Source: Oscillospiraceae bacterium (GTDB lineage Bacteria; Bacillota; Clostridia; Oscillospirales; Ruminococcaceae). From it: a DNA stretch of 34,588 nucleotides. Numbering within the stretch: position 1 is the stretch's first letter; every line of letters begins with the position of its first letter. A program made the translations under genes and the position numbers. The DNA is taken from contig JAFLUD010000005.1 in the NCBI GenBank assembly GCA_022508965.1, positions 1 through 34,588 on the forward strand, in the 5' to 3' direction. The notes under the pieces were generated by a model. It was given only the letters and a program-made list of their open reading frames with translations. It did no database searches and had not been told where the DNA came from. This document shows, in pieces, positions 16,612 through 25,109 of the stretch.

Positions 16612-17359
16612 TTTCGTGGGCGCGGGAAGCGGCGCGGCGGACTTGATAACGCTCCGCGGCAAAACGCTTTTAGAGAACGCGGACGTGATAATATACGCAG
16701 GCTCGCTGGTAAATCCCGAGCTGCTGAAATACGCGCGCGATGATTGCGAGATACACAACAGCGCGAAAATGACGCTAAACGAAGTGATCTCCGTAATGGA
16801 ATCCGCCGAAAAACGGGGGAAAAACACGGTGCGCCTCCACACAGGCGATCCGTCGCTGTACGGCGCGATCCGCGAGCAGATGGACAGGCTCGCGGCGCTC
16901 GGAATACCGTATGAGATCTGCCCGGGAGTAAGCTCGTTCTGCGGCGCGGCGGCGGCTCTCAAAGCGGAATACACTCTGCCAGAGGTGTCGCAGACGGTGA
17001 TAATCACGCGCATGGCGGGGCGCACGGCGGTGCCCGAATCGGAGTCGATCGAAAGCCTCGCGCAACACAATTCGACGATGGTGATTTTTTTGAGTGCGGG
17101 AATGACAGGCGAACTGTCCGAGCGTCTCATCCGCGGCGGCATCGCTCCCGAAACCCCCGCCGCTATCGTCTATAAAGCGACCTGGGAGGACGAGAAGATC
17201 GTCCGCTGCACAGTGGGAACGCTCGAAAGCTCCGCGCGTGAAAACGGCATCTCCAAAACCGCGCTGATAACCGTCGGCAATTTTCTGGGGAACGATTACG
17301 CGCTCTCCAGGTTGTACGACGAGAGCTTCGAGACCGAGTTCAGAAAGGCGAAGAAATGA
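16604..17359 (+). CDS. cbiF: Cobalt-precorrin-4 C11-methyltransferase CbiF
   Basis: A 251-residue SAM-dependent methyltransferase that methylates C11 of cobalt-precorrin-4. It has the class III uroporphyrin/corrin methylase fold: the N-terminal GAGSGAADLITLRG loop, YAGSLV near residue 37, RLHTGDPSLYGAI near 85, and the PGVSSFCGAAA motif near 108. MAGRTAVPESESI is typical of the CbiF/CobM branch. Length matches the family (about 250). It overlaps cbiD by 8 nt and cbiG by 4 nt (ATGA), implying translational coupling. The start has GGAGG-like GGAGGAAC just upstream inside cbiD. Confidence 0.95.
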   Translation: MVDFVGAGSGAADLITLRGKTLLENADVIIYAGSLVNPELLKYARDDCEIHNSAKMTLNEVISVMESAEKRGKNTVRLHTGDPSLYGAIREQMDRLAALGIPYEICPGVSSFCGAAAALKAEYTLPEVSQTVIITRMAGRTAVPESESIESLAQHNSTMVIFLSAGMTGELSERLIRGGIAPETPAAIVYKATWEDEKIVRCTVGTLESSARENGISKTALITVGNFLGNDYALSRLYDESFETEFRKAKK

Positions 17360-18390
17360 ACATCTCAGTGATTTCGGTAACCGAAAAAGGCCGCCTGCTG
17401 TCGGAAAAGATCGCGGAACATCTTGGCGGAGAATTTGATATCAAGCGCTATTGCTTCAGAAAATATTGCGACGCATCAGCGGAGAAATTCTCGAAATTAA
17501 GCGAGCTTATGCCGAGTATTTTCGGGGAATACAACGCGCTTATATTCGTTTGCTCATGCGGTATCGCAACGCGCGCGATAGCGCCGTTCGTAAACTCCAA
17601 AGCGCACGACCCCGCCGTGATCGTGGTAGACGATTCGGGAAAATTCGCGATCCCGATCCTCTCGGGACACCTCGGCGGAGCCAACCGAATGTCGGAAATA
17701 ATCGCCGATAAAATCGGCGCGGCTGCGGTGATCACAACCGCCACGGACGTTGGCGGAAGGTTCTCTCCCGACTCGTTCGCCCGCGCGAACAATCTTCTTT
17801 TTTCAGACTTTTCTGCGGCGAAGGAAATAGCCGCCGCTGTTTTAAACGACGAAAAAATCGGCTTGAAAAGCGATTACCCGTATAAAAATCCCCCGTTCGA
17901 AATAACCGAGAGCTCCCCCTGCCGAACCGGAATATATATCAGCGCAAACCCGCTCCCAAAGCCGTTTGAGGTGACGTTAAACCTTATCCCGAAGAACATA
18001 GTCATCGGCATAGGCTGCCGAAAAAACACCCCCTGCACGGACATTGAAAAGCACGTTTTGCTGACGCTGAAAAAAGAGGGAATAAACGAGCGGCGCGTCA
18101 CCGCGGCAGCGTCGATAAACATAAAATCCGAGGAACGGGGACTGGTGGAGTTTTGCGAGAAATTCAGTCTCCCGCTGATAACCTTCACCGCCGAAGAGCT
18201 GATGGCGCAGCGCGGCGACTTCGGATCGTCGAGCTTCGTGCTAGAGACCACCGGCGCCGACAACGTTTGCGAACGCAGCGCGGTCGCGTGCGGAGGAACA
18301 TTGCTGTTCCGCAAAAGATCCTGCGAAAACGTCACGTTAGCAGCGGCGGAGCTGCCCGTAGAAATAGATTTTGAAAGGAAATTCCCATGA
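17356..18390 (+). CDS. cbiG: Cobalt-precorrin-5A hydrolase CbiG
   Basis: A 344-residue enzyme that opens the delta-lactone of cobalt-precorrin-5A and releases acetaldehyde, the ring-contraction step of the anaerobic route. The N-terminal domain shows FVCSCGIATRAIAPF near 58 and SGKFAIPILSGHLGGAN near 90, both conserved in CbiG. The C-terminal domain shows GIGCRKNTPC near 215 and ends in the usual ERSAVACGG segment. Length matches stand-alone CbiG. It overlaps cbiF and cbiH by 4 nt (ATGA) each. It is a separate gene here, not fused to CbiH or CbiF as in some species. Confidence 0.94.
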   Translation: MNISVISVTEKGRLLSEKIAEHLGGEFDIKRYCFRKYCDASAEKFSKLSELMPSIFGEYNALIFVCSCGIATRAIAPFVNSKAHDPAVIVVDDSGKFAIPILSGHLGGANRMSEIIADKIGAAAVITTATDVGGRFSPDSFARANNLLFSDFSAAKEIAAAVLNDEKIGLKSDYPYKNPPFEITESSPCRTGIYISANPLPKPFEVTLNLIPKNIVIGIGCRKNTPCTDIEKHVLLTLKKEGINERRVTAAASINIKSEERGLVEFCEKFSLPLITFTAEELMAQRGDFGSSSFVLETTGADNVCERSAVACGGTLLFRKRSCENVTLAAAELPVEIDFERKFP

Positions 18391-19112
18391 AATTGTACAT
18401 AGTCGGGTTTGGCGGCGGTTCGCGCGACGGAATGACGTTTGCGGCGGAAAAAGCGATCCAAAAAAGCGATCTGATAGTCGGCTACACGGTGTACGCCGAG
18501 CTGATGAAAAAGCTGTTTCCCGACAAGGAATTTTACAGCACCGAGATGCGCCGCGAAAAAGAACGCGTTTTGTACGCGCTTCGCAAGGCGGAGAATAAAA
18601 CCGTCGCACTGGTCTGCAGCGGCGACGCGGAGGTTTACGGAATGGCGGGTCTGGCGTACGAGCTTTCCTGGGAATTCCCCACGGTCGAGCTGGAAACCGT
18701 CGCGGGAGTGACCGCCGCGCTGTCCGGGGGAGCGCTCTTAGGCGCGCCGTTGACGCACGATTTCGCGGTGATAAGCCTCTCCGACCTGCTGACCCCGTTC
18801 GATAAGATAGAGAACAGGCTCCGCGCGGCGGCGATGGCGGACTTCACGATCGTGCTGTACAATCCGTCCTCGAAAAAACGCGCCGATCATCTGAAAAAAG
18901 CCTGCGGAATTCTCCTCGAATACCGCTCGCCCGACACCGTCTGCGGAGCCGTGAGGAACATAGGCAGAGAGGGCGAAAACGGCACCGTTATGACGCTCGC
19001 GGAGCTTCGCGATTACAGCGCCGATATGTTCACAACGATTTTTGTTGGGAATTCCGAGACCAAAATTATCCGAGGAAAAATGGTAACGCCGAGGGGCTAC
19101 AAAGATGTTTAA
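18387..19112 (+). CDS. cbiH: Cobalt-precorrin-3 C17-methyltransferase CbiH
   Basis: A 241-residue SAM-dependent class III methylase that methylates C17 and drives ring contraction. Visible features: N-terminal VGFGGGSRDGMTFAAEKAI, VGYTVYAELM near 32, ALVCSGDAEVYGMAG near 72, ETVAGVTAALSGGALLGAPLTHDF written in part as VAGVTAALSGGALLG and the HDFAVISLSDLLTP segment, which is diagnostic of CbiH/CobJ. IVLYNPSSKKR follows near 152. The canonical GxGPG is GFGGG here, a minor variation. It overlaps cbiG by 4 nt and cbiJ by 8 nt. Confidence 0.94.
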   Translation: MKLYIVGFGGGSRDGMTFAAEKAIQKSDLIVGYTVYAELMKKLFPDKEFYSTEMRREKERVLYALRKAENKTVALVCSGDAEVYGMAGLAYELSWEFPTVELETVAGVTAALSGGALLGAPLTHDFAVISLSDLLTPFDKIENRLRAAAMADFTIVLYNPSSKKRADHLKKACGILLEYRSPDTVCGAVRNIGREGENGTVMTLAELRDYSADMFTTIFVGNSETKIIRGKMVTPRGYKDV

Positions 19113-19851
19113 GGCACTGATTTTCGGAGGAACAACCGAGGGCAGAGAGCTTGTGGTTTTCTGCGCGGAAAACGCAATAAGCGCCGATATATCGGTCACC
19201 ACCGAGCTTGGCGCGCAGCTTCTCCCGAAAAAAAGCGGCGTAAAGATCCTCATTGGAAAGCTCGATCATGAGGGAATAAAGTCGCAGATTTTGCGGGAGG
19301 AATACTCCCTCGTCATAGACGCAACGCACCCGTTCGCACAAAACGCCACCGAAAACATCCGCGCCGCGTGCCAAGATCTGAACAGAGAATATTACCGCAT
19401 AGTCCGCGAGAATTCCGATGGGTTATTCGGGGAATTCGCCGAGAACACAGACGAATTGATAGCGCTCTTAAACCGCACCAATAAGCGAATTTTAAGCACT
19501 CTCGGAAGCAAGGAGCTGCAAGCTCTGACGCAAATTTCCGACTATGAGAATCGCGTGTTTTTGAGAGTGTTGAACGACGAGAAAATCATTGAGCAATGCA
19601 AAAAACTTGGCTTCAAAGGCAGACAGATCATACCGGGTCGCGGACCGTTTTCGGAGGAAGAAAACATCGCGCATATCCGGCAGAGCGGTGCGGAAATTCT
19701 CGTCACAAAGGACAGCGGAAAAGCGGGCGGCTATCCCGAAAAAATCGCCGCCGCAAAGCACTGCAAAATAGAATTGATAACGCTCAAACGCCCCGAGGAA
19801 AGCGGAATAACGCTTTCGGAAATTCAAAAAATAATGCTTGAAAAGAGATGA
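19105..19851 (+). CDS. cbiJ: Cobalt-precorrin-6A reductase CbiJ
   Basis: A 248-residue NAD(P)H-dependent reductase of the corrin macrocycle (CobK/CbiJ family). The N-terminal IFGGTTEGREL loop is the family's nucleotide-binding motif; VIDATHPFAQNATENI near 70 is the most diagnostic segment. LSTLGSKEL, RVLNDEKIIEQC, IIPGRGPFSEEEN and the KDSGKAGGYPEKI segment follow in the expected order. Length fits the family (about 250). It overlaps cbiH by 8 nt and cbiET by 4 nt. Compared with pnp or cellobiose phosphorylase, codon use is less biased (AAA and GAA common), as in the rest of this operon. Confidence 0.94.
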   Translation: MFKALIFGGTTEGRELVVFCAENAISADISVTTELGAQLLPKKSGVKILIGKLDHEGIKSQILREEYSLVIDATHPFAQNATENIRAACQDLNREYYRIVRENSDGLFGEFAENTDELIALLNRTNKRILSTLGSKELQALTQISDYENRVFLRVLNDEKIIEQCKKLGFKGRQIIPGRGPFSEEENIAHIRQSGAEILVTKDSGKAGGYPEKIAAAKHCKIELITLKRPEESGITLSEIQKIMLEKR

Positions 19852-21050
19852 TAAAAGTGAAGATAAAAATAGTAGGAATAGGAATGGACGGCGATAAAAC
19901 GCTCACAAACGAGGCGAAAACCGCGATTGAAAACGCCGAGGTTCTGATTGGCGCAAACCGCGTCCTGGAGCCGTTTTCCGAGCTTCACAAGAGAACCTTT
20001 TTAAGCTGGAGACCCGAAGAGATTTACGATTTTTTATACGGGAATAAATTTGAAAACGTAGCGATATTAGTGTCCGGCGACTGCGGTTTTTTCAGCGCGG
20101 CGCAAACGCTCTCGGAGCTTTTCCCGAACGCTGAAACCGAGATCATAAGCGGAATTTCGACCCCCGTTTACTTTTGCGCGAAAATAAAAAAACCGTGGCA
20201 AAGCATGAAATTCGTGAGCCTCCACGGCGCCGAGGCGAACGTCGTGCGCCATGTTTTCGAAAATGAACACTGTTTTTTCCTGCTCGGAGGGAGCGCCACC
20301 CCCTCGGAAATTTGCCGTAAATTATGCGAATACAATATGGGAAAAACGCGGGTATATATAGGCGAGAATTTGGCTTATCCAAGCGAAAAGATTTATATTG
20401 GAGTAGCCGCGGAATTTACGAAAATCGAGTGCGGAAGCCTCTGCGTTTTAGTGACGGAAAACAAAAACTTCGAGCGCGCAAAACCCATCGGTATACCCGA
20501 CGAAAAATTCCTTCGCGGCAAAGTCCCGATGACGAAATCCGAGGTGCGCGCGGCAGTGATCTCCAAGCTCGAAATATCCGAGAACAGCACCTGCTGGGAC
20601 GTAGGCAGCGGCACCGGCTCGGTAAGCGTGGAAATGGCTTTGCAGTGCGCCTCGGGAACCGTCTGCGCAATTGAAAAAAAACCCGAAGCCGCCGAGCTAA
20701 CGCGCCAAAATTGCAAGAAATTCGGTTGCGATAATGCGCGAATTTACACGGGGACCGCCCCCGAGATTTTAGAGGAACTCCCCGCTCCCGACCGCGCGTT
20801 CATCGGCGGTTCGGGTGGAAAAATCAGTGAGATAATCGGCGTTATTTTCCGAAAGAACCCGCGCTGCAAAATAGTCGCAACAGCAGTCTCTCTCGAAACA
20901 CTCGAGCAGTGCATAATCGCCCTGAACGCGCATGGAATAAGCGCTCCCGAGATCACGCAGATCGCTGTAACGCGAACCGAACGCGTCGGAGATCACACCA
21001 TGCTCCGCGCCGAAAATCCCGTTTTCATAATTAAAGGAGCGCCGAAATGA
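19848..21050 (+). CDS. cbiET: Fused CbiE-CbiT: cobalt-precorrin-7 C5-methyltransferase / cobalt-precorrin-6B C15-methyltransferase (decarboxylating)
   Basis: A 400-residue fusion equal in layout to aerobic CobL. Residues 1 to about 195 are the CbiE class III methylase (IVGIGMDGDKTLT at the start, IGANRVLEPF, LVSGDCGFFSAAQTL, EIISGISTPVYF). Residues about 205-400 are CbiT, a Rossmann-type SAM methyltransferase that also decarboxylates the C12 acetate: DEKFLRGKVPMTKSEVRA, then WDVGSGTGSVSVEMAL (SAM motif I), IEKKPEA, and FIGGSGGKISEII. It overlaps cbiJ and cbiA by 4 nt each. The two halves supply two consecutive late ring methylations. Confidence 0.94.
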   Translation: MIKVKIKIVGIGMDGDKTLTNEAKTAIENAEVLIGANRVLEPFSELHKRTFLSWRPEEIYDFLYGNKFENVAILVSGDCGFFSAAQTLSELFPNAETEIISGISTPVYFCAKIKKPWQSMKFVSLHGAEANVVRHVFENEHCFFLLGGSATPSEICRKLCEYNMGKTRVYIGENLAYPSEKIYIGVAAEFTKIECGSLCVLVTENKNFERAKPIGIPDEKFLRGKVPMTKSEVRAAVISKLEISENSTCWDVGSGTGSVSVEMALQCASGTVCAIEKKPEAAELTRQNCKKFGCDNARIYTGTAPEILEELPAPDRAFIGGSGGKISEIIGVIFRKNPRCKIVATAVSLETLEQCIIALNAHGISAPEITQIAVTRTERVGDHTMLRAENPVFIIKGAPK

Positions 21051-22387
21051 ACCGAATTCTGATTGGAGGAACGCACAGCGGATGCGGCAAAACGACCGTT
21101 ACCTGCGCGCTGCTCAAAGCGCTCAGCAATAGGGGTTTGCGGGTCTCCTCATTCAAATGCGGCCCCGATTACATCGACCCGATGTTCCACAAAAAAATCA
21201 TCGGCATCGACGCGCACAACCTCGACAGCTTTTTTTGCAGCGACAACACGCTCAAATTTCTGCTGCACGAATACGCGTCGGAAATCTCCGTGATCGAAGG
21301 CGTGATGGGCTTTTACGATGGCGCGAACGGCAGAGGCTCGGCGCATTCCGTGTCGAAAATAACCGAAACCCCCGCCGCGATCGTCGTTGACTGCAAGGGA
21401 ATGAGCGACTCGATAGGCGCGGTGTTAAGCGGATTTCTCGCGTTCCAAAAACCCAACAACATCAGAGGCTTCATCTTCAACCGCCTCCCCGAAAGGCTTC
21501 GCGGTCTCGCCGAAGAGTTGTGCGAGCGTTTTGATGTGGAATATCTCGGCTGCTTTCCGACCTGTGATTTTTCGTTGGAATCACGCCACCTCGGACTTGT
21601 CACCGCCGATGAGATCCCGAACATAAAAGAACGCCTGAAACGGCTCGGGGAGCTGGCTGAGAATAATCTGAGAATCGACAGGATAATAGAAATTTCAAAC
21701 GCCCCCGCTCCGAAATTCACACCGATAAAATTCCCCGAGAACCGCTTTTCAAAGCCCGTAAAAATAGCGGTTGCGCGCGATAAAGCGTTCTGCTTTTTGT
21801 ACTCTGAGAACCTCGACCTGCTGAAAAAATTAGGCTGCGAGCTCGAGTGTTTTTCGCCGCTTTCCGACGAAAAACTCCCGCAGGGAATAAGCGGCCTGAT
21901 CCTTTGCGGCGGCTACCCCGAGCTGTACGCGCGCGAGCTGTCCGAGAACAAAGAAATGCTCTGCGAGATACAAAATGCGATATCAAAAAATCTCCCGACC
22001 ATCGCCGAGTGCGGCGGATTTATGTACCTTCACAAATCGCTTTACAATTCCGAGAACGAGGAGTCCAACCTAGTCGGAACGATCGACGCCGCAGCGCAAA
22101 AAACTGACAAATTACAGCGCTTCGGCTATGCGAATTTACGCGCGAAACGCGATAATCTGCTGTGCAATGCGGGCGAATCCTTCCCCGCGCACGAGTTCCA
22201 TTATTGGAACAGCACCGACTGCGGTGAAGATTTCATCGCTGAAAAACCCGACGGACGCTCGTGGGAATGCGTTCACGCAGCCGAAAATTTGTACGCGGGA
22301 TTTCCGCATTTGTACTTTTATTCCGACATAAAAATCGCAGAAAACTTCGTGAAAAAATGTGCGGAGTTCGGAGGAATTTATGGATAG
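21047..22387 (+). CDS. cbiA: Cobyrinate a,c-diamide synthase CbiA
   Basis: A 446-residue glutamine- and ATP-dependent amidotransferase that amidates the a and c carboxylates. The N-terminal synthetase domain has the P-loop GGTHSGCGKTT (residues 7-17), KCGPDYIDPMFH near 37-48 and EGVMGFYDG near 84. The C-terminal class I glutamine amidotransferase domain has LILCGGYPELYA near 284, the nucleophile Cys322 in AECGGFMYL and a His in AHEFHYWNS. Normal length. It overlaps cbiET by 4 nt and cobT by 8 nt. Confidence 0.95.
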   Translation: MNRILIGGTHSGCGKTTVTCALLKALSNRGLRVSSFKCGPDYIDPMFHKKIIGIDAHNLDSFFCSDNTLKFLLHEYASEISVIEGVMGFYDGANGRGSAHSVSKITETPAAIVVDCKGMSDSIGAVLSGFLAFQKPNNIRGFIFNRLPERLRGLAEELCERFDVEYLGCFPTCDFSLESRHLGLVTADEIPNIKERLKRLGELAENNLRIDRIIEISNAPAPKFTPIKFPENRFSKPVKIAVARDKAFCFLYSENLDLLKKLGCELECFSPLSDEKLPQGISGLILCGGYPELYARELSENKEMLCEIQNAISKNLPTIAECGGFMYLHKSLYNSENEESNLVGTIDAAAQKTDKLQRFGYANLRAKRDNLLCNAGESFPAHEFHYWNSTDCGEDFIAEKPDGRSWECVHAAENLYAGFPHLYFYSDIKIAENFVKKCAEFGGIYG

Positions 22388-23429
22388 AATATCGAGAATA
22401 ACCCCCCCGTCCGAGCAAGCGCGCGCGGAGGCGCACGAGCGCTGGAACAGCATAGCAAAGCCGCTTGGAAGCCTCGGCTTGTTGGAATCCCAGATCGAAA
22501 AGATCGCCGCGATCCAAGAGACCCCGAACGTAAGTTTGAGAATGCGCGGCGTTGTTGTAATGTGCGCGGACAACGGCGTAGTCTGCGAGGGAGTGACCCA
22601 GTCGGACAGCAAGGTCACCGCATTGTGCGCGAAAGCGATAGCCGACGGGAAATCGAACGTAAACGTCATGGCGCGGCAGTTCAACGCGGAGGTTTATCCC
22701 GTCGATATGGGGATCAGCCGCGAAATTTCCCACCCGCGCCTGTGGAACAAAAAAATCGCGCTTGGCACCCGCAACATCGCCGAAGAACCCGCGATGACAC
22801 GGGAGCAGGCAGAGCAGGCGATCTGCGCGGGGATAAACACCGTCCGCGACCTGATGGAGGCGGACTACGAGATACTGATAACCGGCGAAATGGGGATCGG
22901 CAACACCACCACAGCCGCCGCGCTCGCAAGCGTGCTGCTGAACAAGCCCCCTCGCGAGCTTACGGGCAGGGGTGCGGGGCTCGACAGCGCCGGTCTCGAG
23001 CGAAAGATCGCCGTGATCGAAAAGGCGATAAAGCTCCACCGCCCCAGCGCGGACAAGCCGATCGACCTGCTCTGCAAGCTCGGCGGCTTCGACATCGCGG
23101 GCATGGTGGGAATGTTTCTTGGCGGCGCGTTTTACGGCGTCCCGATCGTCATCGACGGCGTGGTCTCCGCAGCGGCGGCATGCATCGCGTACAAAATTTG
23201 CGAAATTTCGAGGGAATATATGCTCCCAAGCCACGTTTCAAGCGAGCCGGCGGGCAGGCTGCTGCTGGAGGAGATGGGACTTAAAGCGCCGATAACCGCC
23301 GAGCTGCGATTAGGCGAGGGAACAGGTGGAGTGCTGCTCCTGCCGCTGCTCGACAGCGCTCTGGCGGTGTACGAAAAGGCGCATAAGTTTGATGATCTGG
23401 GAATCGAAAGGTATACAAAATTAAAATGA
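22380..23429 (+). CDS. cobT: Nicotinate-nucleotide--dimethylbenzimidazole phosphoribosyltransferase CobT
   Basis: A 349-residue cytosolic enzyme that activates the lower-ligand base to its alpha-riboside phosphate with NaMN. Conserved segments: WNSIAKPLGSLG near 23, VVMCADNGV near 60, GVTQSDSKVTA, NVMARQF, GEMGIGNTTTAAA near 170, and LRLGEGTGGVLLLPLLD with the catalytic Glu at about 313. I choose the ATG at 22380, which has GGAGG 5 nt upstream; the frame opens 21 nt earlier at a GTG. It overlaps cbiA by 8 nt and cobU by 4 nt. The base used (dimethylbenzimidazole or another) cannot be inferred because no bza or bluB gene is in the window. Confidence 0.96.
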   Translation: MDRISRITPPSEQARAEAHERWNSIAKPLGSLGLLESQIEKIAAIQETPNVSLRMRGVVVMCADNGVVCEGVTQSDSKVTALCAKAIADGKSNVNVMARQFNAEVYPVDMGISREISHPRLWNKKIALGTRNIAEEPAMTREQAEQAICAGINTVRDLMEADYEILITGEMGIGNTTTAAALASVLLNKPPRELTGRGAGLDSAGLERKIAVIEKAIKLHRPSADKPIDLLCKLGGFDIAGMVGMFLGGAFYGVPIVIDGVVSAAAACIAYKICEISREYMLPSHVSSEPAGRLLLEEMGLKAPITAELRLGEGTGGVLLLPLLDSALAVYEKAHKFDDLGIERYTKLK

Positions 23430-23944
23430 TGACACTGGTTATCGGCGGTTCAAAATGCGGAAAATCGAGCTTTGCCGAGGAACTTTTCGCCGATTTTCTC
23501 GGAGAAAAAATTTACATCGCAACCATGCTTCCGTTTGGCGAGGAATCGCACGCGTCAATTGCGGAACACCGAAAAAAGCGCATGGGAAAAGGCTTTGCAA
23601 CGATCGAAAAATACACCGATATCGAGGAACTCTCCCTCCCCGAAAATTGCGGCGTGCTGTTGGAATGCATGGGGAATCTGTGCGCAAACGAGATGTTCCG
23701 TGACGGAAAAATCTCCGTTCCGACCGAGAAAATTATGCGGGGAATAGAACACCTCCGAACCCGCGCAAACCGCATTGTAATAGTATCGAACGACGTTTCA
23801 TCGGACGGGAATTCCTACGGGGATCCCACCGCTGAATACATTAAAATCCTCTCGGAGCTAAACAGAAAAATCGCCGAAATTTCCGACAACGTAATAGAAT
23901 GTGTTTTCGGAATTCCGCTTGTGAGAAAGGGTGCGCTGAAATGA
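23426..23944 (+). CDS. cobU: Adenosylcobinamide kinase/guanylyltransferase CobU
   Basis: A 172-residue CobU: it phosphorylates adenosylcobinamide and transfers GMP to give AdoCbi-GDP. The P-loop GGSKCGKSS is intact (residues 7-15), IATM follows, and EHRKKR at 47-52 places a His (48) where the guanylylated His of enterobacterial CobU lies. LLECMGNLCANEMF is the Walker B-like segment. The C-terminal part differs: the usual VSNEVGxGIVP stretch reads VSNDVSSDGNSYG, and the usual ARxFRD segment is replaced by AEYIKILSELNR. The C-terminus GIPLVRKG is normal. Four-nt overlaps with cobT and cobS. See the short paralogue at 24717, which keeps what this copy lacks. Confidence 0.9.
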   Translation: MMTLVIGGSKCGKSSFAEELFADFLGEKIYIATMLPFGEESHASIAEHRKKRMGKGFATIEKYTDIEELSLPENCGVLLECMGNLCANEMFRDGKISVPTEKIMRGIEHLRTRANRIVIVSNDVSSDGNSYGDPTAEYIKILSELNRKIAEISDNVIECVFGIPLVRKGALK

Positions 23945-24717
23945 TCATACTAAAATCGCTGGCGTCGGCGTTTTTGATGTACTCAAAAATTCCAATGCCG
24001 AAGGTCGAATGGCGCGAAGAAAATCGGCGTTATTCGCTTTGCTTTTTTCCGCTTGTCGGCGCGCTTATCGGCGCGGTTTTTCTGCTGTGGAGAAGCGTCT
24101 GCGCGCTGTGCGAATTCGGGCTTTTTCTAACCGGCGCGGTGTCCGTTCTGATACCGATTTTGATTACAGGAGGAATACACTTAGACGGCTTTTGCGACGT
24201 TGCCGACGCAGTCTCTTCGCGCGCCGAAAGGGAAAAAAAGCTCGCGATAATGAGCGATCCGCACATCGGAGCGTTTGCGGTGATAAGCCTCTGCGCGTAC
24301 CTGATCCTGCAAACCGCGCTGCTTTCGGAAGCGAAAAATATCCGCACGGAGATCGTCATTGCACTTGGATTTGTATTGTCGAGATCGCTCAGCGGACTCA
24401 CCGCGGTGAACTTCAAAAGCGCGAAAAAAGACGGCGCACTCAGCAATTTTACACGCCCCGCCCACAAAAGAATAACGGTAATAACGCTCTCCGTAGTGAT
24501 CGCGATAATCGGCGTTGTTATGCTGATTTCAAGCCCCCTGCCCGGCGGATTCGCCCTCGTCGGAGCTGCGCTCACCGTCGCGTGGTATCGGTATTTTTCC
24601 TACAAGAATTTTGGAGGAATAACCGGCGATCTTGCGGGTTGGTTTCTGCAAGTCTGCGAAATAACGCTGCTGATTTTTGCGGTAGTCGGAGAAAAAATAG
24701 CGGAGGTATTGACGTGA
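23941..24717 (+). CDS. cobS: Adenosylcobinamide-GDP ribazoletransferase CobS (cobalamin synthase)
   Basis: A 258-residue integral membrane enzyme that joins AdoCbi-GDP to alpha-ribazole (phosphate). The diagnostic segment GGIHLDGFCDVADAVSS followed by KLAIMSDPHIGAFAVISL lies near residues 78-120, with the acidic residues that bind metal. The N-terminal FLMYSKIPMP is typical. At least five hydrophobic helices follow. I start at the ATG at 23941 (ATGA overlap with cobU); an upstream in-frame ATG lies inside cobU. The last base of its stop is the first base of the next gene's ATG. Confidence 0.95.
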   Translation: MIILKSLASAFLMYSKIPMPKVEWREENRRYSLCFFPLVGALIGAVFLLWRSVCALCEFGLFLTGAVSVLIPILITGGIHLDGFCDVADAVSSRAEREKKLAIMSDPHIGAFAVISLCAYLILQTALLSEAKNIRTEIVIALGFVLSRSLSGLTAVNFKSAKKDGALSNFTRPAHKRITVITLSVVIAIIGVVMLISSPLPGGFALVGAALTVAWYRYFSYKNFGGITGDLAGWFLQVCEITLLIFAVVGEKIAEVLT

Positions 24718-25109
24718 TGAAAATGATAATCGGCGGCGCGTTTCAAGGAAAAGCCGCGTTCGCAAAAGAACGCTTTGAGCTTTCCGATGAAGAGATAATC
24801 GACGGCGAAATATGCGATCATAATGCGATTTTCGAGGCTAAGTGCGTGAAGAATTTCCACGCGCTCGTGAGAAGAATAGTCGAAGAAAACGGAAGCGTCT
24901 CTGAGTATGTCGAACGCCTCTGCCGCGAGAACCCAAACGCGGTGATCGTCACAAACGAGATCGGAAGCGGAATAATCCCGCTCGAAAAAAGCGAGAGGAT
25001 ATGGCGCGAACAAGCCGGAAAAGCGGGCTGCATTATCGCGAAAAATTCCGAGCTGGTCGTCAGAATTTATTGCGGGATCCCCGAAGTGATCAAGGGGGAA
25101 TTGCGTTGA
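24717..25109 (+). CDS. Short CobU-like protein with degenerate P-loop
   Basis: A 130-residue protein related to CobU but about 45 residues shorter. The P-loop position reads GGAFQGKAAFAKERF: the Lys is kept but the following Ser/Thr is Ala. The HHKxxRP-like guanylylation segment is missing. By contrast the C-terminal half is more canonical than that of the full CobU: VIVTNEIGSGIIPLEKSER, then WREQAGKAGCIIA and GIPEVIKG. It may be a regulatory or structural partner of CobU, or retain part of the reaction; that is inference. The ATG at 24717 overlaps the cobS stop by 1 nt, and its stop overlaps the cobC start by 4 nt, so it is kept in a tightly packed operon. Confidence 0.82.
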   Translation: MKMIIGGAFQGKAAFAKERFELSDEEIIDGEICDHNAIFEAKCVKNFHALVRRIVEENGSVSEYVERLCRENPNAVIVTNEIGSGIIPLEKSERIWREQAGKAGCIIAKNSELVVRIYCGIPEVIKGELR

